A DNA stretch of 64,000 nucleotides. Origin: Candidatus Bartonella washoeensis Sb944nv (GTDB taxonomy: Bacteria; Pseudomonadota; Alphaproteobacteria; Rhizobiales; Rhizobiaceae). Of the stretch, positions 8,485 through 18,429 are shown one piece after another (within the stretch, counting starts at the first letter, position 1; the number at the start of each line of letters is the position of its first letter). Where the stretch lies: assembly GCF_000278135.1 (NCBI RefSeq), contig NZ_JH725024.1, positions 332,901 to 396,900 on the forward strand, in the 5' to 3' direction. The position numbers and the translations under genes were made by a program. Under the pieces are notes generated by a model. It ran no database searches, was not told the DNA's origin, and worked only from the letters and a program-made list of their open reading frames with translations.

Positions 8485-10539
8485 ATGTGTAAGAAATCTA
8501 TTTATAAGAGAAGTTTTTTGTTATGTACAATTGCTGGAACTTTGATTTTTTCTCATTTCCGTCCAACCTATGCAGATACATCACCCGCTGAAATGACTGT
8601 ACTTCGTGCGGATAAAAGAGGAGAAGAAAAGACTTTTAGTAATGTTATTGTCCGCTCTAGAGGGCCAGGAGCATCTGCTGATGACAAATCAACTCTCACA
8701 ATTACGAACGCAACGATACAAACAGAATTGGCTGCATTTTCTGTATCAACGGGTGGGCGAATTTATGCTAAAGAAGTTGAAGCAAGTACCCGATACTCAG
8801 GTTTAGAGACTAGAAATGGTATAATTAATGTCGAAGATTCAATTATAGCCGTCAAAAAAGGAGGTGGCGGTGGTATTGTGTTCTATGAAACCCCCCAAAA
8901 TAAAGTAGAAGAGGGAGAACAAGTTATCAACAAAGTGAATCTCAAAAGTACGAAGCTTCTTGTGGAAGATGGCGTCGGTATTCGCGGACCTTACGGTTCA
9001 AAAGCTGTTGCTGAGGTTCATCTTAAAGATTCGGAAATTCATGCCGATGTGTTATTGAGAAATAAGACAAGACGTATGTACTACGATGAAGATACTCTTC
9101 CTGTCTCTCTTACATTAACCGCTGACAATTCGGTTATAGAAGGAAGAGCAAGGACATTAAAAATAAACACAACAGTTCTCACTCTAAGTAATAACAGTAA
9201 GTGGTACTTAAAGGTCAGCCAAGAGGATGTAGATACTGATTTTAGTACCTTTAATTTCGATCTCAGTGATATTAAACAACGAGCACTTTCTACCGTTTCG
9301 GTACTGAATCTTAATGATAGCTCTATCATATTTAATGCGCCGTATGCTCTAGCAAAGAGCCAATATCAGACCTTGAGTGTAGGACGAACCGCTGAGGTTT
9401 ATAAATCAAAAGACAATATGGTCCCTACTGTAGAAACAGCCTACCATGCAACAGGTAATGCAAGGATTTATTTTAATACTCAATGGAGTGATGGTCTACC
9501 GAAAGAGCAACAAAAAACCGACCGACTTCTTATTCATGGAAATGTATCAGGCACCACAACAATCAATTTCAATAATCTTTCAAACAATGAAAAGCAAAAA
9601 GTAGAGAATGAAGTAAAGAATTCTGTTGCTTCAAATATGCGAGGTATTTCACTCATTCAAGTATCTGGAAAAGCAGATGAAAATTCCTTCAAGCTCGAAA
9701 ATGGCTACATCACAATGGATGGATTGCCCTATAAGTATACACTGAATGCTTATGGACCAACATCAAGCCGTGGAGAAGCTAATGAGCAGCAAAGTGTTTT
9801 AGGAGAAGTATCTCAAGAATCAGAGGAAAACACTCTTAAAGACTACACGAGCTATGTTATAAAAGGAAAGGTTCTTGAGGGAGTTCCAGAAAATAACAAA
9901 GCTGCATCAGCGCCAAATCACAGGGAAGTGGATAGCGTTCAAAACCGTTTAAAGAAAGGTAATAATTTCTGGGATTTCCGTTTGCAAAGTGCTACTCTCG
10001 AGAGTGCAGCAGAAATCAAAGCTCTCGTGCCACAAGTAGCAAGTTATTTGGTAATGCCTCAAGCTCTATTCTCTGCTGGACTTTCAGATGTAAGCAATCA
10101 AAATGCACTGTTAGACAATATGCGAGCAATGGACTTTGGAGCAAAGGATAATAAGAAGAGAGGTATCTTCTTATCAACTCACGGCAATAAAGTCACATTA
10201 TCTTCCAACCGTAATCCATTACAATATGGTTATGGTGCTGATGTTCAGTATACTGCAGTGCAAGCAGGTATTACATTAGAGGACATGGAAGGTGCTGACA
10301 AAAGCACTTTAGATAAGTGGTTGCTTTCTGCATATGGAAGTGTCCGCCATAACAGTGGCATCTATGTCAATGCCCTCTTCTCCTACGCAGCTCTCCAGGG
10401 AAACATCACAACAACCCCCAGAGGAAATACTGCAAGTTTAGATGACAAAAATACATTGAGTGCATCTGCCACTGTTGGCCAAAAATTAGCAACCCATGTT
10501 AAGGGAGTGGTATTGGAACCACAAGCACAGTATGTTTAA
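8485..10539 (+). CDS. Autotransporter C, 3'-truncated barrel
   Basis: This 684-residue reading frame has a signal peptide (residues 1-31, ending TYA), a short passenger and the family linker, but a damaged barrel. Compared with autotransporter D it lacks about 25 barrel residues after AGITL, where it reads straight into EDMEGADKS. It then stops at VLEPQAQYV, about 100 residues before the family end, so it has no C-terminal aromatic outer-membrane signature. The passenger-barrel junction also carries an extra stretch of about 50 residues (about 9790-9950) not seen in B or D. Its first 55 residues are nearly identical to those of D. The probable cause is unequal recombination between tandem copies. 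Without the last strands it is unlikely to assemble in the outer membrane, so it may be a pseudogene or a reservoir of sequence. Confidence 0.75.
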   Translation: MCKKSIYKRSFLLCTIAGTLIFSHFRPTYADTSPAEMTVLRADKRGEEKTFSNVIVRSRGPGASADDKSTLTITNATIQTELAAFSVSTGGRIYAKEVEASTRYSGLETRNGIINVEDSIIAVKKGGGGGIVFYETPQNKVEEGEQVINKVNLKSTKLLVEDGVGIRGPYGSKAVAEVHLKDSEIHADVLLRNKTRRMYYDEDTLPVSLTLTADNSVIEGRARTLKINTTVLTLSNNSKWYLKVSQEDVDTDFSTFNFDLSDIKQRALSTVSVLNLNDSSIIFNAPYALAKSQYQTLSVGRTAEVYKSKDNMVPTVETAYHATGNARIYFNTQWSDGLPKEQQKTDRLLIHGNVSGTTTINFNNLSNNEKQKVENEVKNSVASNMRGISLIQVSGKADENSFKLENGYITMDGLPYKYTLNAYGPTSSRGEANEQQSVLGEVSQESEENTLKDYTSYVIKGKVLEGVPENNKAASAPNHREVDSVQNRLKKGNNFWDFRLQSATLESAAEIKALVPQVASYLVMPQALFSAGLSDVSNQNALLDNMRAMDFGAKDNKKRGIFLSTHGNKVTLSSNRNPLQYGYGADVQYTAVQAGITLEDMEGADKSTLDKWLLSAYGSVRHNSGIYVNALFSYAALQGNITTTPRGNTASLDDKNTLSASATVGQKLATHVKGVVLEPQAQYV

Positions 10540-12868
10540 GAAATCTATTTATAAGAGAAGTTTTTTGTTATGTACAATTGCTGGAACTTTGATTTTTTCT
10601 CATCTCCGTCCAACCTGTGCAGATACATCACCCGCTGAAATGATTATGCTTCGTGCGGATAAAAGAGGAGAAGAAAAGACTTTTAGTAATGTTATTGTCC
10701 GTGGTAGGTTTACTACAGGAGTTGCTGATGATGAAGCCTTTATTATTATTAAAAACTCAACGATGCGTTCAGATTCGACTTTACTTTCTGCATCAACAGG
10801 CGGGCGAATTTATGCTAAAGAAATTACTGGAAAAGCTGGAACTCGCGGTTTACGAGTTGCAAATGGTGCGATCCATGTTGAAGATTCCATCATAACCGTC
10901 TCTGAGCAACATAAAAGCTATGGTATCCTTTTTGATCACATCATAAGTTCCAATCTCAAAGAGGGTGAAAAAGTTATCAATAAAGCAACTCTTACCAATA
11001 CAAAACTTCTTGTGAGAGATGGTATCGGTATTGTAGGCCCATATTACTCAGGTGCTATTGCTGAGGTTTACCTTAAGAATTCAGAGTTTCGTGCCGATAT
11101 GTTATTAAAAAATAAAACTGAAACAGAGGATTCTCAGCCTGGTACTCTTAGATTAAATGCTGATAATTCAATTATAGAAGGAAGGGTAAAAGCTTTCCCG
11201 CAAAATACAACGGCTTTTACTCTGAAAAATAACAGCCAATGGTACTTAAAGATTAGTAAGTTTGAAGTAGATACGGGAGACGAATATAAACTATATCAAC
11301 ATGTGGACAAACTCCCCGGCACTAATCAAAAAGCGCTTTCTGTTATTTCGGTACTAAACCTTAATGATAGCTCTATAGTGTTTAATGCACCACATGCTCT
11401 GGTGCAGGGACAATATCAAACCCTCTACGTAGGGCGAACAGTCGATGTATCTGAACCGCAAGAAAATAGAGACTCCAATGTAGCAGCAGTTTATAATGCT
11501 ACAGGCGATGCGAAGGTTTATTTCAATCTTCAATGGAGTGATGGGCTAGCCATAGAACAACAAAAAAATGACCGTCTTCTCATTCATGGCGATGTGACAG
11601 GGATGACAACAATTTATGTCAACATCCTTTCGAAAGATGAAAACAGAGTAGAGGATTCTGTTCCCTCAAATATGCGTGGTCTCTCGCTCGTTCAAGTTTC
11701 TGGAAAAGCAAATGAAACCGCCTTTAAACTGGCAAATGGTTATACCACAATGCACGGTTTACCTTATAAATACACATTGAACGCTTACGGACCAACATCA
11801 AGCCGCGGTAAAGCCAGTGTTGAGCAAAATCTCGTGGGAGAAGAGCAAAATTTTTGGGATTTCCGCTTACAAAATGCCACTCTTGATGATAAAGGAGAAA
11901 TCAGAGCTGTTGTTCCACAAGTAGCAAGCTATTTGGTACTGCCTAACGCTTTGTTCTCCAGTGGATTTTCTGATGTAAACAATCAAAATATACTGTTAGA
12001 CAATATGCGAGCAATGGACTTTGGAGCAAAGGATAATAAGAAGAGAGGAATCTTCTTATCAACTCACGGCAATAAAGTCACATTATCTTCCAACCGTAAT
12101 CCATTACAATATGGTTATGGTGCTGATGTTCAGTATACTGCAGTGCAAGCAGGTATTACATTAGCAGCCATAGAGGAAGAAGAAATCACCACAGCTTTTG
12201 GTCTTTTGGGCACATACGGAAAACTAGCTTTCACCCCAAAAGACATGGAAGGTGCTGGAAAAAGTGTACTTGATAAATGGTCATTCACCGCATATGGCAG
12301 CATCCAGCATGACAATGGTATATATCTAGATACGTTCTTCTCTTATGGAACTGTTAAGGGAAATATCACTACAGCTCTCATTGGAAACACCGCAAAATTG
12401 GATGATACAAATACATTGAGTGCCTCAGCAAGCGTTGGACAAAAACTAGCAACCGATATTGAAGGATTGTTCTTTGAACCACAAGCACAACTTGTTTATC
12501 AACGCCTCACACTTGGTACTTTCTCAGATGTTGATGGTTTTAAAGTAAATATGGGCAATCCTTATCAATGGTTGGTACGTGTTGGTGGGCGTTTAACGCA
12601 AACCATGATTCCTGTTAAAGACGGCTGCCCCATTTCTTTCTATGGTAAACTGAATGTTCTTAGAGCTTTTGGTAATAATGGCACAATACAAATTGGTGAT
12701 ACTTTTCACCTTGATTCTATGAGATCATCAGTTGAAGGCGGTTTAGGTATTAATATGCACCTTTCTCAAAATGCTGTGCTCCATGCTGATGTTAATTACC
12801 AACACAAGCTCCAAAAAGCTGGCGCATCTGGAATTAACTTCTTCGGTGGAATACGCTATCGCTTTTAA
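10532..12868 (+). CDS. Autotransporter D
   Basis: This 778-residue autotransporter starts at the ATG at 10532, where the signal peptide MFKKSIYKRSFLLCTIAG begins as in autotransporter C. A longer frame from 10496 would only prepend barrel-coding sequence of C. The start lies inside the last codons of C (8-base overlap) and I see no good ribosome binding site in front, so translation may depend on C by coupling. The passenger is short, the linker blocks VQVSGKAN, PYKYTLNAYGP and FWDFRL are present, and the barrel is complete, ending YRF. A stretch of the barrel (about 12000-12160) is almost identical to that of C, which points to recent gene conversion or duplication. Confidence 0.85.
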   Translation: MFKKSIYKRSFLLCTIAGTLIFSHLRPTCADTSPAEMIMLRADKRGEEKTFSNVIVRGRFTTGVADDEAFIIIKNSTMRSDSTLLSASTGGRIYAKEITGKAGTRGLRVANGAIHVEDSIITVSEQHKSYGILFDHIISSNLKEGEKVINKATLTNTKLLVRDGIGIVGPYYSGAIAEVYLKNSEFRADMLLKNKTETEDSQPGTLRLNADNSIIEGRVKAFPQNTTAFTLKNNSQWYLKISKFEVDTGDEYKLYQHVDKLPGTNQKALSVISVLNLNDSSIVFNAPHALVQGQYQTLYVGRTVDVSEPQENRDSNVAAVYNATGDAKVYFNLQWSDGLAIEQQKNDRLLIHGDVTGMTTIYVNILSKDENRVEDSVPSNMRGLSLVQVSGKANETAFKLANGYTTMHGLPYKYTLNAYGPTSSRGKASVEQNLVGEEQNFWDFRLQNATLDDKGEIRAVVPQVASYLVLPNALFSSGFSDVNNQNILLDNMRAMDFGAKDNKKRGIFLSTHGNKVTLSSNRNPLQYGYGADVQYTAVQAGITLAAIEEEEITTAFGLLGTYGKLAFTPKDMEGAGKSVLDKWSFTAYGSIQHDNGIYLDTFFSYGTVKGNITTALIGNTAKLDDTNTLSASASVGQKLATDIEGLFFEPQAQLVYQRLTLGTFSDVDGFKVNMGNPYQWLVRVGGRLTQTMIPVKDGCPISFYGKLNVLRAFGNNGTIQIGDTFHLDSMRSSVEGGLGINMHLSQNAVLHADVNYQHKLQKAGASGINFFGGIRYRF

Positions 12869-12893
12869 AAATCTTTGATCTCTATTTTTGAAC

Positions 12894-12935
12894 ATAAGCA
12901 GCACGGCAATGTAAGCAGTGCTGCTTATATTTTGT
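12894..12935 (+). terminator. Rho-independent terminator after autotransporter D
   Basis: An 11-base perfect stem, ATAAGCAGCAC (12894-12904) with GTGCTGCTTAT (12918-12928), is followed by ATTTTG. It closes the C-D transcription unit. Confidence 0.75.
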
Positions 12936-13039
12936 GGGTCAAAAAATTATTCATTTTTATCAAAAAAAGAAAAATATATTAAAAAGCCTCTTTGTTCTTT
13001 ATGCATAAGAAGCACTTATGACGTATAACTGCTTTTGCT

Positions 13040-14130
13040 TTGTTTTTTTCTTATTTTAATCTGACTTATACTAGTAGCATCTCCGGTTTAAGTGTTAAAA
13101 CACGCTATGCACTTGAAGTGCCTGAACAACATCCTCAAAAAAGTTTGATCAATAATCCAACAACAAAAGCAAACAAACGTGAGAAGATAGCTTCTGGTGC
13201 TATGAGGAAAAAAATTTCACATTTCAGTAAGGAACTTCAAGAGGGATTAGAGAAAATAACAAATAACACTAACAAACAATTTCAAGCTATCAATCGCTAG
13301 AGATCTAATGAGCGTTACGCGACAGATAAAAAAACTCAATGATGTACATGCCCGTGCCATGGCTAATGTATATAACCATGATGTACAACACATGCTGCAA
13401 GCCAACGCGGATAATCAACCAACGCAATCACAACCCATTAAAAACAGCAAGAAAACATCTTACAACAATAAAGCAATGCAACTAATAACTTTTTACAAAG
13501 CGCATTGGACTTGATGCAGGGAACCAATAGCGTGTTAATGCCAAGCGCAAAAAATGGATGATGCAAGACAATCGCAATTGGAATGGGCTGCCAAATAAAG
13601 CAAATCTGCTGCACAAAGTGATAAAAACAGATAATCCCTTACAAAAATAAAAAATAAGGCGCTTTCCGATGCCTTACAGACAGAATTTAAAAATGCTTGG
13701 AACACCGATAAAGTAAAATAAAGTCCAGAGAAAAGATGAAGCTGAAGCCCCTTCTCTTGCATCTAAAGAGTATAAACCATTTTTCATTCACCTCAACACA
13801 GAGAAAGAACATGCTGTTCATAAATTCTACCCTGCTCATATTGTGCCACAACGTAAGGATAAAGAGAATTCATTCCTGATAACAGGTGATGAAATTTTTC
13901 AACAGCGTAAAATCAATAAAGATTGGCAACCTAATGTTGATGTTGATCCAAATGTTAACATCGCTTTCTCAACACCGAAAACGATTGTTAATACATCACC
14001 AATTGATACTGCTAACCAAACTAGCACTAATACCAAGAAACTGACTAAGCTTACAGATGATAAAGAAACCACAACTTTATCGCATGCCTTTCACTTTAAA
14101 GCAAAAGCTAAACGCTCACGCCACAAGTAG
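13040..14130 (+). pseudogene. Decayed coding region of unknown identity, probably an autotransporter 5' part
   Basis: Short frames at 13040-13300, 13308-13514 and 13843-14130, with open but stop-interrupted stretches between them (for example around 13510-13800), look like remnants of one or two genes. The peptides are hydrophilic, lysine- and asparagine-rich, and partly helical. I do not recognise a family. The stretch runs directly into a decayed autotransporter barrel at 14122, so it may be that gene's former passenger, but no beta-helix signature is visible. Confidence that it is former coding DNA is moderate; identity is unknown. Confidence 0.4.
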
Positions 14131-15055
14131 CGAATTCTTTGCTGATCCCTCACACATGTTCGCAGTTGAATTTGCTAATGGAAGCAATCAAAATGTATGG
14201 TTAGACAATATGCAAATAACGATGTTTGAACCAAAAGGTAATGAAGAGAAAAGATTTTTCTTCTCTCCTTATGGCAATAGAAGTATGTTATCTTCCAGCA
14301 CTCATCTACCACAAGATGGCATTGGTGCAGATATTCGCTCTGCTGCATTACCAAAAGGTCTTACATTAAAAGCGCTAGAAGATCAAAATATCAGCACAAA
14401 TTTTGATCTTCTGGGAGTATATGCAAATTAATCTTCACCCCAAAGGACATGGAAGACTTTCTTTCAAAAAAATATGCTTGATAAATGGTCACGCACCGCA
14501 TAGGAGAATATTCAGCATGCAAATCGCATCTATGCGAGTACATTTCTCTCTTACGCAATTTTCAAGGAGAAATATCACCACCGCTCTCAACAGCATTATA
14601 AAAACATCGGGGATCTTTGCTACCGTTGATCAAAATTACCAATCAATGTTGAAAGAATAACGCTTGAAGCACAAACGCAACTTGTTTATCGGCGTCTCAT
14701 GCTTGGCACTCTTGCTAGATGATGAAAGCTTTAAAATGAACATGAGCAATCCTTATCAAAAGTTGCACCATATTGGCAGACGGTTTAACGCTACATAAAG
14801 GCTATGCCGTTTTCTTCCACGCAAAACTGAACATTATCAAAGCTTTTGATAAAAAGAGAACGATACAGATTGGTGAAAGTTTTTCAGTCTGCTTCTATGA
14901 AAACTTCTATTGAAGGTGCTTTTGGTATTAACACGCATTTATCGCAAATATCGCAAAATATCGTGCTTCATGCTGATGTCAATTATCACCATAAACTCAA
15001 AAAAGTCAGTGTATCTGAAACACACATTTGAGGTGAAATGCGTTACCACTTTTAA
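14122..15055 (+). pseudogene. Decayed autotransporter barrel
   Basis: Across several frames the sequence matches the barrels of the neighbouring genes in order. GSNQNVWLDNMQ is followed by FFSPYGNRSMLSSS, GIGADIRSAALPKGLTL and STNFDLLG; further on come tattered counterparts of the TPKDME, DKWS, QAQLVYQRL and NPYQWLVRVGGR blocks, and finally ADVNYHHKLKK with a terminal YHF before the TAA at 15053-15055. At least five frameshifts or stops interrupt it. It is a dead paralogue of autotransporters A-E. Confidence 0.85.
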
Positions 15056-15191
15056 AAATACCTCGATCTATATCTTGAAATGTAAGCGGTGCCTTATATG
15101 TTTTGTTTTGTCACTTAGAAAAACAACAAAACAAATTAAATGTTTCATTTTTTATCAAAGAGGGGGAAAAAAGAGTTAGGAATGTGTCTAT

Positions 15192-17867
15192 ATGAAAAAA
15201 AGCCTCTTACTATACACAGTTTCTGGAGTTTTCTTTTGTTCTTACTCCAGTGTATCTTATGCCCTTAACGCAACTACATTACAACCGACCTCGGGACATT
15301 CCACGCTTGAAAAACACATGTTCGATAACGCAAAAGCGGGAAAACGTTTAAAGCGTATGAGCTCTATATCTACAGAAAATGGACAACCTCAAATTACAGA
15401 GCTCTCATCCGCACAAAATGATGAAGATTCTGCATCAACAGAAGTTAAATCGAGAAGACGCCCAATTTTAGGCTCCTCTCCGACGAATCCCACAACCGAA
15501 GAATTTTCATCTAACCTTCGTGCCTCCGCACAACCACCATCCACACAACCCATGCCACCGGTGCTGCCAGCGCTAGAAAAACCAGAAACAGGAGAGCCAG
15601 AGCTCGCACAGCATGAAAAACCGGTACAGAACGAGAATGGAAACTCTGCAATTGAAGCGCACAATGGTGAAATTGTAACGAAACATAATGTTAAAATTCA
15701 CGACAGATTCGTTGCTATAGACGCACAAGGGGAAAATTCAACGGTAAAGATAATGGGAGGAGCAGTTTCATCAGGGTTCATTGCATTGAGTGCATCAGAA
15801 GGTGGTAATATTGATGCAACAGCTATCACTGTGACAACGCCGTTGGTTGGTTTACTAAACATGAACGGGACAATAAACTTAAAGGATTCGACTGTAAATG
15901 TTACAGGTGATCATGGAGCTTTTGGCATTGTTTTTCACGGTATATACTCTGCTGCTGAAGGACAGGATGCCCATAATGCTGAAGATGAAAGTGATCAAAT
16001 TCAAGGAAAAGGCGTTGTCAGTAAGGTGATGCTCAAAAATACAAAACTTTCCGCTAAAGAGGGTGTTGGTATCGGCATTTACGGGGGAGCCATAAATAGT
16101 GAAGTTAATCTTAAAGATTCAGAAATCGAAGCCGATACATTATTAATGACTCAAAAAAATGTTGGAAATTTCCCACATATCCTTACCTTAAATGCAGATC
16201 ATTCTCTTTTAAAAGGTCGCGTAAGAACATCTGAAGACAGTACGACAGCCTTTACTCTAAAAAACGGTACAAAGTGGCTTTTAAAGGCGAATAAAAAAGC
16301 AATAAAGAATGATGACGACTCATCTAATTATGCGCAATTCGGCAATGATAACAAATTATACTCTAACCTTTCTATGCTTAACCTCCAAGAAAGCACCATT
16401 ATGTTTGGCAAGCCAACCAATGGGCATTATCAAACCTTATTTGTAGGATCTCATCCGCAGCAAAAAGACGACACTCCCAATACACCAGTAGTTTATAGTG
16501 CAACAGGTGCTGCAGAGATTCATTTGAACTCTAAATGGAACGGTCATGCTCCAGTGGCTGAACAGGAAACCGACCGACTTGTAATTGGTGGTGATGTATC
16601 AGGGACCACCGTCGTCTACATCAATCTTCTAGAACAAGAAAAGGATAAAGAAAGAACGAAAAATGCTTCTGTTTTGGGAGAGCATATGGCTTCACTTCCT
16701 GCATCAACACATGGAATTTCGCTTATTCAAGTTTCCGGAAAAGCGAATGAAAATTCCTTCAAATTAGCAGGAGATTATATGACGATCGGTGCTTCTCCTT
16801 ATAAGTACGTACTCACGGCCTATGCACCCGGTACTTCTCATGCAAGCCAGAACCTCTTTGGTAAGAACGATAATCATTTTTGGGATTTTCGTTTGCAGAG
16901 AGCCGCCCTTTTGCCACAGGTCGCAAATTATTTAGTCATGCCTAATGCTTTGTTTTCTTCTGGATTGGCTGATGTAAATAATCAAAACATGCTGTTAGAC
17001 AATATGCGCACAACAGTGTTTGAACCAGAGGATAATAAAAAGAAAGGCATCTTCTTATCCACCTATAGTGAAAAAGTCACCTTATTTTCCAACCGTGATC
17101 CACTACACTATGGCTACGGTGCTGATGTCAACTATAATGCTTTACAGCTCGGCGTTGTATTAGCTATGCTAGAAGGTAAAGATATCAGCACACATTTTGG
17201 TCTTTTAGGAACATATGGAAAACTTGCTTTTACTCCAAGGGAGATGAAAGATTGTGAAAAGACTACGCTTGATAAATGGTCGCTCACTGCTTATAGCGGC
17301 ATCCAGCATAGCAGTGGTATATACGTGAACACGCTCCTTTCCTATGCAACTGTGAAAGGAAATGTTACAACAGCTCTCATTGGAAATGCTGCCAAATTAG
17401 ATGGCACGAAAATATTGAATGCATCTGCTACCATTGGTCAAAAATTAGCCACTGGTATTGACGGATTAATGTTTGAACCTCAAGCACAATTTGTTTATCA
17501 AAGTCTCATGTTTGATATTCTCTCAGATGCCGATGGTTTTGAAGTGGATATGAGCAATCCGCATCAATGGTTGGTACGTATCGGCGGACGTTTGACGAAA
17601 AATCTCCCCACCACCGAAGAAGGCAATGCTGTTTCCTTCTATGGAAAACTGAATGTTATCAGAACCTTTGGTGACGGTAAAACAATACAAATAGGCGATA
17701 CTTTTCCTCTTGATCCTACCGGATCTTCAATTGAGAGTGGCTTTGGTGTGAATGCGTACCTCTTTCAGAATATCGCACTCTATGGTGATATTAGCTACCG
17801 GAAGAAACTCCAAAAAGCCGGTGTATCTGGAACCAGTTTTTCCGGTGGCATAAGCTATCGTTTTTAA
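15192..17867 (+). CDS. Autotransporter E with proline-rich N-terminal region
   Basis: This 891-residue autotransporter starts at the ATG at 15192 with a signal peptide (residues 1-25, ending SYA). A low-complexity Pro/Glu-rich segment (about residues 95-150) precedes a short beta-helix passenger. The linker blocks LIQVSGKAN, PYKYVLTAYAP and FWDFRL and a complete barrel ending YRF follow. Its N-terminal region resembles none of A-D, whereas the barrel is close to theirs, which suggests passenger exchange on a conserved translocator. A terminator follows. It is likely a surface or released virulence-associated factor; the exact activity is unknown. Confidence 0.87.
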   Translation: MKKSLLLYTVSGVFFCSYSSVSYALNATTLQPTSGHSTLEKHMFDNAKAGKRLKRMSSISTENGQPQITELSSAQNDEDSASTEVKSRRRPILGSSPTNPTTEEFSSNLRASAQPPSTQPMPPVLPALEKPETGEPELAQHEKPVQNENGNSAIEAHNGEIVTKHNVKIHDRFVAIDAQGENSTVKIMGGAVSSGFIALSASEGGNIDATAITVTTPLVGLLNMNGTINLKDSTVNVTGDHGAFGIVFHGIYSAAEGQDAHNAEDESDQIQGKGVVSKVMLKNTKLSAKEGVGIGIYGGAINSEVNLKDSEIEADTLLMTQKNVGNFPHILTLNADHSLLKGRVRTSEDSTTAFTLKNGTKWLLKANKKAIKNDDDSSNYAQFGNDNKLYSNLSMLNLQESTIMFGKPTNGHYQTLFVGSHPQQKDDTPNTPVVYSATGAAEIHLNSKWNGHAPVAEQETDRLVIGGDVSGTTVVYINLLEQEKDKERTKNASVLGEHMASLPASTHGISLIQVSGKANENSFKLAGDYMTIGASPYKYVLTAYAPGTSHASQNLFGKNDNHFWDFRLQRAALLPQVANYLVMPNALFSSGLADVNNQNMLLDNMRTTVFEPEDNKKKGIFLSTYSEKVTLFSNRDPLHYGYGADVNYNALQLGVVLAMLEGKDISTHFGLLGTYGKLAFTPREMKDCEKTTLDKWSLTAYSGIQHSSGIYVNTLLSYATVKGNVTTALIGNAAKLDGTKILNASATIGQKLATGIDGLMFEPQAQFVYQSLMFDILSDADGFEVDMSNPHQWLVRIGGRLTKNLPTTEEGNAVSFYGKLNVIRTFGDGKTIQIGDTFPLDPTGSSIESGFGVNAYLFQNIALYGDISYRKKLQKAGVSGTSFSGGISYRF

Positions 17868-17894
17868 AACAAAACGAGTGTATAATTTCCCTCA

Positions 17895-17920
17895 AAGGCA
17901 GTACAATGTACTGTCTTTTA
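17895..17920 (+). terminator. Rho-independent terminator after autotransporter E
   Basis: An inverted repeat around GGCAGTACA and TGTACTGTC, followed by TTTTA, lies about 30 bases after the stop. It is built like the terminator after autotransporter A. Confidence 0.7.
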
Positions 17921-18153
17921 TTTCTTAAAACTCTATTTCTTAACAAAATGTTAAAAAATTATCCGATAACTCAACGACTATAGCCGCTCTCAACCCTCAC
18001 AAGCCAGCGCATATTCCCATAAGGTTTAGCCCCCCATAAAATCTAGTAACCCAAAAGACTCTATCGCATTGGAAAAAACAGTGTAAAATGAAAAGATTGT
18101 ATAATGTATTTGAAACGATGATTTTGCATCGCGTGCTTTAATAAAACTCCTTT

Positions 18154-18243
18154 GATGTTGAAGAATTGGCTGTTGAACTACAAACACAACTTTCTTATCA
18201 ACATCTCATGCTTGACGCACTCTCGAAGTGCCAATGGCTTTAA
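18154..18243 (+). pseudogene. Scrap of an autotransporter barrel
   Basis: A 29-codon stretch reads ELAVELQTQLSYQHLMLD. It corresponds to the barrel block with FEPQAQLVYQRLMF in the intact autotransporters. Nothing else of that gene survives nearby, so this marks the old right-hand end of the autotransporter array. Confidence 0.7.
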
Positions 18244-18429
18244 AGTTAATACGAAGCAATATATTGATTTATAAATATAATTCATTATCTTATAACTTGA
18301 ATGACCACCCCGAATACAGTATTTTCTCATCTCAGATCTGTTTATGTTGGATCAATGAAAACCATTCGCTTGCACATCATAAGCAGGGCTGTTGTATGGA
18401 TAAAAACACTTGAAGCAAGGGATAAAGAG

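Noticed and set aside
17940..18060. Possible tRNA or att site next to the integrase remnant
   Set aside because: I could not fold a tRNA cloverleaf here or elsewhere in the window, and no direct repeat flanks the remnant.
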